Position numbers and translations under genes: made by a program. Below the pieces are notes generated by a model. That model was not told the origin of the DNA. It was given only the letters and a program-made list of their open reading frames with translations, and made no database searches. From assembly GCA_023229385.1 (NCBI GenBank), contig JALNZI010000043.1, forward strand, positions 1 through 10,467: 10,467 nucleotides of DNA, in the 5' to 3' direction. The stretch is from Candidatus Omnitrophota bacterium (GTDB lineage: Bacteria; Omnitrophota; Gorgyraeia; Gygaellales; Profunditerraquicolaceae). This document shows positions 1 through 5,215 of this stretch, piece after piece; positions within the stretch are counted from its first letter, which is position 1; each line of letters begins with the position of its first letter.

Positions 1-375
1 TCCGGAGTTTCCTATCCTCAGGCATTGGTGATTGGTTTGTTTCAGTCGGTAGCGATGATCCCAGGTGTTTCCCGGTCTGCGGCTACGATTATCGGGGGTC
101 TAGTTGTAGGATTGAAAAGAAAGAATATTGTAGAGTTTTCATTTCTTTTGGCGGTTCCTACCATGCTTGCGGCAACAGCTTTTGATCTTTTAAAGAGCAG
201 CCAGGTATTTAAATCGGAGCAACTCGTTTCTCTGGGCGCAGGTTTTGTCATTTCGTTCTTAGTGGCGACTGCCTCGATTAAATTCTTGCTTAATTTCATC
301 AAACGCCACAGTTTTATTTCTTTTGGAGTATATCGTATGATTATTGCTTTATTATTTTGGTTCGTTGTGAAGTAG
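1..375 (+). CDS. uppP: Undecaprenyl-diphosphate phosphatase UppP/BacA, 3' part (N-terminus outside window)
   Basis: The frame is open from base 1 to the TAG at 373-375, giving the last 124 residues of a protein normally about 265-275 long. UppP is an integral inner-membrane enzyme that dephosphorylates undecaprenyl diphosphate to recycle the lipid carrier for peptidoglycan and other envelope polymers, and it gives bacitracin resistance when abundant. The visible part contains the family's second signature, PGVSRSAAT (residues 21-29 of the fragment, including the conserved Arg25), then the EFSFLLAVP block and hydrophobic segments typical of the C-terminal half. The Glu-rich first signature would lie upstream. 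The kinase gene begins 13 bases after the stop and its Shine-Dalgarno sequence overlaps this stop, so the two are probably co-transcribed. An internal ATG at 25 is not the start, because homology continues through the window edge. Confidence 0.95.
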   Translation, partial: SGVSYPQALVIGLFQSVAMIPGVSRSAATIIGGLVVGLKRKNIVEFSFLLAVPTMLAATAFDLLKSSQVFKSEQLVSLGAGFVISFLVATASIKFLLNFIKRHSFISFGVYRMIIALLFWFVVK

Positions 376-388
376 GAGGAAGGAAACT

Positions 389-1288
389 ATGAGTATTATA
401 GTGTTGGGGACAGTAGCATTGGATAGCGTAAAGACGCCCTTTGGCAGCCGCAAAGAACTTTTGGGAGGTTCAGCCGCGCATTTTTCCATGGCTGCCCGGC
501 TTTTTACTCCGGTTAATCTGATAGCAATAGTGGGAAAAGATTTTCCGCAGAAACACATCTCTTTTTTGAAGGGTAAGGGCCTGAACCTTAGCTCTCTCAT
601 TATTGACGAGGGGAAAACTTTCAGATGGGCCGGGGAATACGCAGGGGATTTGAATACTGCGCTTACTTTAAATACCGAATTAGGGGTACTTTCGGGATTT
701 AAGCCGCGCATTTCCGAAGGACAAAGCAGGATAAAGAATATATTCCTGGCGAATGTTGACCCGGAAATTCAAGAGCATCTTTTGCATAAGATGCGCAGCC
801 CTGAGCTAGTCGGTCTGGATAGTATGAACTATTGGATTAATAATAAACGCAAAGAGTTAATCCGGCTGCTTAAGCATATCGATATCTATGTGGCTAATGA
901 CCAGGAGGCGCGGGCCTTAAGTGGAGAAAATAACATCATTAAAGCGGCAAAGGCCCTTAAAGGTTATGGCGCCAGGATGGTGTTGATTAAGAAGGGCGAA
1001 AACGGGGTTTTGTTTTATAGCGACAAATTTATTTTTTCTCTTCCTGCTTACCCGGTTGAAAAAGTAATTGATCCTACGGGCGCCGGCGATACCTTTGCCG
1101 GAGGTTTTATGGGTTATTTGGCCAAGGCGCAAAAAGTAAACCCGACGACTTTGAAAAAGGCCCTGGCTTATGGGACGGTAGCCGCGTCTTTTAATATTGA
1201 GGATTTTGGATTAAACCGGACCAGCAGGCTTAAGTTGCAGGATTTAGGAAAACGTTTAAATAAATTCAAGGATTGTTTCTTGTTTTAA
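389..1288 (+). CDS. PfkB-family (ribokinase-like) carbohydrate or nucleoside kinase
   Basis: The product has 299 residues, the usual length for this cytoplasmic family, which transfers the ATP gamma-phosphate to a sugar or nucleoside hydroxyl. The N-terminal Gly-rich segment (LGGSAAHFSMAARL, about residues 25-38) matches PfkB signature 1. The second signature, DPTGAGDTFAGGF, starts at residue 228 and places the catalytic base at Asp234 within the GAGD anion hole. VANDQEARALSG in the middle is the NxxE-like segment common in the family. The ATG at 389 has a strong AGGAGGA eight bases upstream. The substrate cannot be read from the sequence: ribose, fructose-phosphate, adenosine and others all use this fold. 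Neighbours (uppP upstream, mscL-like downstream) do not help. The end runs close to the next gene, with a 29-base gap containing that gene's ribosome-binding site. Confidence 0.9.
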   Translation: MSIIVLGTVALDSVKTPFGSRKELLGGSAAHFSMAARLFTPVNLIAIVGKDFPQKHISFLKGKGLNLSSLIIDEGKTFRWAGEYAGDLNTALTLNTELGVLSGFKPRISEGQSRIKNIFLANVDPEIQEHLLHKMRSPELVGLDSMNYWINNKRKELIRLLKHIDIYVANDQEARALSGENNIIKAAKALKGYGARMVLIKKGENGVLFYSDKFIFSLPAYPVEKVIDPTGAGDTFAGGFMGYLAKAQKVNPTTLKKALAYGTVAASFNIEDFGLNRTSRLKLQDLGKRLNKFKDCFLF

Positions 1289-1306
1289 TCTTTACACCCG
1301 ATCTAA

Positions 1307-1312
1307 AAGGAG
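1307..1312 (+). promoter_or_regulatory. Shine-Dalgarno AAGGAG that fixes the MscL-like gene start
   Basis: AAGGAG lies five bases before the ATG at 1318. It supports 1318 over the longer in-frame ATG at 1273, which has no such site, lies inside the kinase gene, and would add 15 residues unlike any MscL N-terminus. Confidence 0.8.
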
Positions 1313-1317
1313 CCGGA

Positions 1318-1644
1318 ATGGAAGATCTTCGCGAAGAATTCCTGAAATTTATTAAATCTTACGGGGTTATTGGGGTAGCTGTTGGTATTGTTATGGGGCA
1401 GGCCGTAGCCAAGGTGATTACTGTCATTGTTGAAGGTTTGGTAATGCCGATATTGGAAGCCTTGATTCCGGGAAGTAAATGGCAAGATATAGTCTTGCAT
1501 ATGTGGAGGGTCAATATTAAGATCGGTTTGATTATTGCCGCCTGTATTGATTTTTTTATCATTTCCGCAGTGATCTTCTTTTTAGTAAAATATATATTGA
1601 AGGTAGATCCGCACCATAAACAAAAAGGAGAGAAAATATGTTAG
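1318..1644 (+). CDS. mscL: MscL-like large-conductance mechanosensitive channel
   Basis: The protein has 108 residues. The family forms homopentameric inner-membrane channels that open under membrane tension and release solutes during hypo-osmotic shock. The N-terminal amphipathic helix (EEFLKFIKS, about 5-13) is followed by TM1 with the glycine-rich gate pattern GVAVGIVMGQAVAKVI, then the VMP motif ending TM1. A short periplasmic loop and TM2 follow (IKIGLIIAACIDFFIISAVI region, about 67-90). Compared with E. coli MscL (136 residues), the periplasmic loop is altered and the tail stops after about 18 residues beyond TM2, so the usual C-terminal cytoplasmic helix is missing. The stop codon overlaps the next start (ATGTTAG), indicating translational coupling with the YqeY gene. 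The family assignment is good; the gating threshold cannot be judged. Confidence 0.85.
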   Translation: MEDLREEFLKFIKSYGVIGVAVGIVMGQAVAKVITVIVEGLVMPILEALIPGSKWQDIVLHMWRVNIKIGLIIAACIDFFIISAVIFFLVKYILKVDPHHKQKGEKIC

Positions 1645-2090
1645 AAGAGAAGATCCTTAATGATTATAAAGAAGCAATGAAGTCCAGGGAAACTTTAAGG
1701 AGTTCGGTTTTAAGTTTCCTGCGTGCGGATATGCTTAATCAGGCAACTGCCAAGAAAAAAAATAAGCTTGATGATTCCGAGATCATTGTTGTGATTAAAA
1801 AACAGATTAAACAGCGCCAGGATTCTATTGAACAGTTTACCAAAGGCCTGCGGCTGGAGATGGCGGAAAAAGAGAAAAAAGAATTAGAGATGCTTAAAGT
1901 TTATTTGCCTCCGGAGCTGTCAGCCGAGCAAATCAAAGTTTTGATTGAAGAGGCGGTTATTGCAACTGGTTCAAGCAGTATGAAAGATATGGGCCGCCTG
2001 ATGAAAGAGGTAACTGCCAAGACCGCCGGAAGCGCAGATGGTAAACTGGTCAGCGACCTGGTAAGGCAGAGGTTAAGTACTCCTTCCTAA
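1638..2090 (+). CDS. yqeY: GatB/YqeY domain protein
   Basis: At 150 residues this matches the stand-alone YqeY family (about 148). It shares its helical fold with the C-terminal tRNA-binding tail of GatB, a subunit of Asp/Glu-tRNA amidotransferase. The conserved C-terminal signature is clear: YLPPELS (about 88-94), then SSMKDMGRLMKEV, a KTAGSADGKLVSDLV block and a final Arg-rich helix. The N-terminal half is a charged helical hairpin (KKQIKQRQDSIEQF). The exact cellular role is not established; tRNA or aminoacyl-tRNA interaction is the usual inference. The start overlaps the mscL stop by seven bases and has AAAGGAG upstream, so it is an operon member. Nothing in the sequence is unusual for the family. 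Confidence 0.9.
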   Translation: MLEEKILNDYKEAMKSRETLRSSVLSFLRADMLNQATAKKKNKLDDSEIIVVIKKQIKQRQDSIEQFTKGLRLEMAEKEKKELEMLKVYLPPELSAEQIKVLIEEAVIATGSSSMKDMGRLMKEVTAKTAGSADGKLVSDLVRQRLSTPS

Positions 2091-2106
2091 AAGAAAGTCT
2101 AAAGGT

Positions 2107-3300
2107 ATGTTTTCTTCCCTTAAGGTAAAGCACTTTCGTGTTTATTGGCTGGGTATGTTTGTGTCTTTGATTGGCACTAACATGCAATTGGTAGCCCAGA
2201 GCTGGTTGGTGTTCCAGTTGACCAATTCCGCCTTCCTTTTAGGCGTGGTTGGTTTTTTAGGCGCAATTCCCATATTCCTGCTTTCTTTATTCGGAGGGGT
2301 TTTGGCGGATAGGATGAATAAAAGGAATATCCTTATTTTTACTCAAATAGTTTTTATGTTCCTGGCCTTTATCTTGGCAACCTTGACTCAATTCAAGCTT
2401 ATTAATCCGCAGCAGATTATGCTTATTGCCTTGCTCAATGGGATAATTATGGCATTTGATGCTCCAGCCAGGCAATCAATAATAGTGGAGTTAGTAGGCA
2501 AAGAGCATCTTTTTAACGCGATTACCTTGAATTCAGTGGCTTTCAATTCCTCGCGGATTATCGGCCCGGCAATTGCCGGAATGCTTATATCGGTAATCGG
2601 GATGAGTGGTTGTTTTTATCTGAATGGGATAAGTTTCCTGGCAGTTATTGCCGCGCTCTTTTGGATTAATTTAGGAAGAGCCAGGATGCAAAATAACAAT
2701 TCTGCCTTTGAAGATCTTAAAGAAGGGGTTATTTTTATAGGCCGTAATCGTTCTATCCTGGGTTTGGTAAGTATGGTGGCAGTGATGAGCCTTTTTGGTA
2801 TATCCTACGTAATGCTTATGCCGGTTTTTGCAAGCAATGTACTTCATTTAGGCGCCAGGGGGTTAGGGATATTGATGTCCAGCGTTGGATTGGGTGCCTT
2901 AACCGGTTCTTTGATCCTGGCTCGCCTGGGTGATTTTAAATATAAGGGCAGGCTGTTGATCTGCTCAGTATTTTTATTTTCATTTCTTTTGATCAGTTTT
3001 TCTTTATCTAAAAGTTATCTCTGGTCAGTTGTTTTGTTGATTTTCTTAGGGGGCATAAGTGTCCCGGTGACTGCCGTAATTAATACCCTGCTTCAGACCA
3101 GGGTATCCGATGAATTCCGCGGCAGGGTAATGAGTTTTTTCATGATTACCTTTGCCGGGATTATGCCTTTTGGGAGTTTGATTTCCGGAAGCCTGGCTCA
3201 AGCCCTGGGTGTTTCAACCGCATTATTGCTTTGCGGTTTGTTTTGCCTGGCGTCCTTTACTCTGATTAGCCTATTATTCGCTGGTTTAAAGGATCTATAG
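2107..3300 (+). CDS. MFS transporter, EntS-like (MFS_3) exporter subfamily
   Basis: This 397-residue, very hydrophobic protein is consistent with 12 transmembrane helices, a proton-driven inner-membrane carrier. The N-terminus (FRVYWLGMFVSLIGTNMQLVAQSW) is typical of the MFS_3 group, which includes the enterobactin exporter EntS and many drug or siderophore exporters. Motif A in the loop between TM2 and TM3 reads GGVLADRMNKR (residues 63-73), with the key Asp68 and Arg69. A second, partial copy (LARLGDFKYKGR) occurs in the C-terminal half, as expected from the internal duplication. MAFDAPARQSIIVELV is another hallmark of this group. It follows yqeY by 16 bases with only a weak AAAGG just before the ATG, suggesting modest or coupled translation. 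The substrate is unknown; export of a small hydrophobic or chelating compound is the family-level guess. Confidence 0.9.
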   Translation: MFSSLKVKHFRVYWLGMFVSLIGTNMQLVAQSWLVFQLTNSAFLLGVVGFLGAIPIFLLSLFGGVLADRMNKRNILIFTQIVFMFLAFILATLTQFKLINPQQIMLIALLNGIIMAFDAPARQSIIVELVGKEHLFNAITLNSVAFNSSRIIGPAIAGMLISVIGMSGCFYLNGISFLAVIAALFWINLGRARMQNNNSAFEDLKEGVIFIGRNRSILGLVSMVAVMSLFGISYVMLMPVFASNVLHLGARGLGILMSSVGLGALTGSLILARLGDFKYKGRLLICSVFLFSFLLISFSLSKSYLWSVVLLIFLGGISVPVTAVINTLLQTRVSDEFRGRVMSFFMITFAGIMPFGSLISGSLAQALGVSTALLLCGLFCLASFTLISLLFAGLKDL

Positions 3301-3347
3301 GAAAGGTATTTCGCTATATAAAACCTATAAGGTGCTCAATTTTTTAT

Positions 3348-3375
3348 TTGCTTTATTTATATATTTTGTTAGAAT
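3348..3375 (+). promoter_or_regulatory. Candidate sigma-70 promoter for the lipoprotein gene
   Basis: TTGCTT (3348-3353) and TAGAAT (3370-3375) are separated by 16 bases, and TG at 3367-3368 makes an extended -10 (TGnTAGAAT). It lies in the longest AT-rich gap of the first half. Transcription from about 3382 would give a leader of roughly 95 bases before the ATG at 3478. This is a motif match only. Confidence 0.5.
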
Positions 3376-3385
3376 TAAAGTTGGC

Positions 3386-3395
3386 AAGGAGGTGA
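3386..3395 (+). promoter_or_regulatory. Orphan perfect Shine-Dalgarno (AAGGAGGTGA) in leader
   Basis: Ten bases match the anti-Shine-Dalgarno end of 16S rRNA perfectly, but no ATG, GTG or TTG frame of useful length follows at a suitable distance. The closest option is a CTG at 3403 opening a nine-codon frame that ends at 3432 (LTILTTKTS); a GTG at 3392 gives only four codons. It could serve a leader peptide, a ribosome standby site, or be a gene-start relic. Confidence 0.4.
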
Positions 3396-3477
3396 AGATA
3401 GCCTGACTATTTTAACGACAAAAACGTCATAATACCAAGTTTAATAAATTTTTATAAATTTAGAGAGGAGAGTAAAA

Positions 3478-3912
3478 ATGAAAAGGTTTGTGATTTTTGC
3501 ATCAGCGGTTCTTATGTTTGCAGCTTTGTCCGGTTGTTCAAAGCAGCAGGAGATGGAGGATTTGCAACCCGTTACTTTAGAGTCTTTAGGCGCATCCAGC
3601 CAGGCCCAGGTTATGCCGCAGGATGTTGGTACCTCGGCAGTTGCCGCTCCGGCGTCTGTTGCATCTAAAGAATTAATGCCTTTGCCGCCCCAGGGACCTT
3701 ATAAGCCGACCGATATTGAGATCCAGACTGCTTTAAAGAACGCGGGTTTCTATTCCGGTAGTATTGATGGCAAGATCGGACCGAAGAGTAAGAAGGCAAT
3801 TGAGGATTTTCAGAGTGCTAATGGCCTTAAGGCTGATGGAAAAGTTGGCGCCAAGACTTGGGAAGCATTAGGTAAATATTTAAACGTCGCTTCAAATATA
3901 GATAAAAGATAA
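3478..3912 (+). CDS. Lipoprotein with C-terminal peptidoglycan-binding domain (PG_binding_1)
   Basis: The protein has 144 residues. A Lys-Arg start, hydrophobic stretch and lipobox LSGC (Cys20) mark a signal peptidase II substrate, so the mature protein should be lipid-anchored. A low-complexity Ala/Ser/Pro/Val-rich linker (about 45-75) leads to a PG_binding_1 domain at about 76-135, with the usual LKNAGFYSGSIDGKIGPKS, AIEDFQSANGLKADGKVG and TWEAL elements. Such proteins tether the membrane to the cell wall or target a partner to peptidoglycan; no catalytic domain is present. The start is supported by GAGAGGAG seven to eight bases upstream. It seems to be transcribed alone, since it is preceded by a candidate promoter and followed by a strong terminator. 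An outer-membrane location is likely, because +2 is Ser rather than Asp. Confidence 0.9.
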   Translation: MKRFVIFASAVLMFAALSGCSKQQEMEDLQPVTLESLGASSQAQVMPQDVGTSAVAAPASVASKELMPLPPQGPYKPTDIEIQTALKNAGFYSGSIDGKIGPKSKKAIEDFQSANGLKADGKVGAKTWEALGKYLNVASNIDKR

Positions 3913-3933
3913 GTCAAGGTCACGCTGTTTTTT

Positions 3934-3973
3934 AAAAAAGAATCCCGACAATTTCTGTTGGGATTCTTTTTTT
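3934..3973 (+). terminator. Strong intrinsic terminator after the lipoprotein gene
   Basis: The inverted repeat AAGAATCCCGACA / TGTTGGGATTCTT pairs over 13 positions with one G-T wobble around a five-base loop (ATTTC, 3951-3955). It is flanked by an A-run (3934-3939) and a T-run ending at 3973. The A/T flanks are symmetric, so it could also work for - strand transcription, though no - strand gene is seen. Confidence 0.92.
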
Positions 3974-3986
3974 GTGGTGCTATAAT
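3958..3986 (+). promoter_or_regulatory. Promoter for the GH1 operon, predicting leaderless mRNA
   Basis: A perfect extended -10, TGCTATAAT (TG at 3978-3979, TATAAT at 3981-3986), has TTGGGA (3958-3963) exactly 17 bases upstream as the -35. The -35 lies inside the 3' arm of the terminator stem. A start point around 3993 would leave only about four bases before the ATG at 3997, and no Shine-Dalgarno sequence is present, so the mRNA should be leaderless or nearly so. Confidence 0.7.
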
Positions 3987-3996
3987 ATAACCCAAT

Positions 3997-5214
3997 ATGA
4001 ATAAATTCCCGGATGATTTCTTTTGGGGTGCTTCGACTTCAGCCCATCAGGTGGAGGGAGGAAATATCCACAATGATTGGTGGCTGGCTGAGCAGAGTGG
4101 CGCTTTAAAAGAACCCTCAGGCCAGGCCTGCCGGCACTATGAACTTTTTAGAGAAGATTTTGCCATAGCTAAAGAGTTGGGCCACAATTGCCACCGTTTC
4201 TCAATTGAATGGAGCCGCATTGAACCCCAGGAGGGAAAATTCCAGGATTCTGAAATTCAGCATTACCACAAAGTTATTACTGAACTAAGAAATTTGGGGA
4301 TGGAACCGGTAGTTACCCTGCATCATTTTACTAATCCGCTGTGGTTTAGCCAGAAAGGCGGCTGGACTAAGTTTAAGCTTCAAAGGTATTTCCTGCGTTT
4401 CGTCGAAAAGATGGTCAGGGAATTTTCCGGCGAGGTAAAATTCTGGATTACTATCAATGAACCGTTAGTTTATTCCTCGCATGCTTATCTTTTAGGCTGT
4501 TGGCCTCCCCAGGAACGTTCTTTATTGAAAACTGTCAAGGTTACTTTAAATATGGCCCAGGCCCATATTAAGGCCTATTCGCTTATACATAAAATTTATC
4601 AGGATAAGGCTTTGGCCAGGCCGATGGTAAGTATTGCGGCTAATCTGCAGGCATTTGAGCTTTGCCGTCCGACACTGAAAAATAAGCTGGCAGTCTATCT
4701 CAGGCATAAATTGTATAACCTTTATTTTATCGAAATTCTCCTGCGTAAAAAAACCCTGGATTATATCGGTGTAAATTATTATAGCCGGAACCTGGTGGAT
4801 GTGGAAAGCTGGGGGATAGTGCATTTACTGGCGGATACCTGCAAACATAACCATCATCCCTTGCGCAAGAATTCTTTAGGCTGGGATATTTATCCGCAGG
4901 GGCTATATAAACTTCTGGTTTCTCTTAAAAAATATAACCTGCCGGTTTTTATTACTGAAAACGGGATATGCACTGAAGATGATGATTTAAAATGGGATTA
5001 TATCCGCGAACATTTAGGGCAGGTGTATAAGGCCAGGGAAGAAGGGGTTAATGTCTTAGGTTACATCTATTGGTCGTTGATTGATAATTTTGAATGGGCC
5101 GAGGGGTTCGCTCCGCGTTTTGGGTTGGTGAACGTGGATTATCAGAATCAAAGGCGCACAATCAGACCAAGCGCCAAGAAGCTTTCGGAAGTCTCTAAAA
5201 CCGGTTTAATCTAA
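3997..5214 (+). CDS. Glycoside hydrolase family 1 (beta-glucosidase/beta-galactosidase-like)
   Basis: GH1 enzymes are retaining TIM-barrel glycosidases that cleave beta-linked sugars from oligosaccharides or glycosides. The N-terminus FFWGASTSAHQVEG carries the substrate-binding Gln, LHHF the conserved His pair, and TINEP places the acid/base at Glu155. ITENG places the nucleophile at Glu321, and IGVNYYSR and FEWAEGFAPRFGLVNVDY supply the remaining subsite residues. All catalytic positions are intact. No signal peptide is seen, so the enzyme should be cytoplasmic. At 405 residues it is shorter than usual (about 440-470); the gap lies mainly between the two catalytic Glu, 166 apart here versus about 185 in typical members. 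The usual GxYP region before IGVNYY is trimmed. It is first in the operon behind a leaderless-type promoter, and its stop is one base from the next ATG. The substrate cannot be assigned. Confidence 0.92.
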   Translation: MNKFPDDFFWGASTSAHQVEGGNIHNDWWLAEQSGALKEPSGQACRHYELFREDFAIAKELGHNCHRFSIEWSRIEPQEGKFQDSEIQHYHKVITELRNLGMEPVVTLHHFTNPLWFSQKGGWTKFKLQRYFLRFVEKMVREFSGEVKFWITINEPLVYSSHAYLLGCWPPQERSLLKTVKVTLNMAQAHIKAYSLIHKIYQDKALARPMVSIAANLQAFELCRPTLKNKLAVYLRHKLYNLYFIEILLRKKTLDYIGVNYYSRNLVDVESWGIVHLLADTCKHNHHPLRKNSLGWDIYPQGLYKLLVSLKKYNLPVFITENGICTEDDDLKWDYIREHLGQVYKAREEGVNVLGYIYWSLIDNFEWAEGFAPRFGLVNVDYQNQRRTIRPSAKKLSEVSKTGLI

Positions 5215-5215
5215 T

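Noticed and set aside
3296..3347. Possible terminator after the MFS gene (TATAGG ... CCTATA, then a T-run at 3340-3345)
   Set aside because: The stem is six AT-rich pairs with a loop of over 20 bases and the T-run is some distance away, so it is too weak to call as an intrinsic terminator.
3413..3430. Small inverted repeat around GACAAAAACGTC as an operator
   Set aside because: Only three base pairs form, which is within chance in this AT-rich leader.
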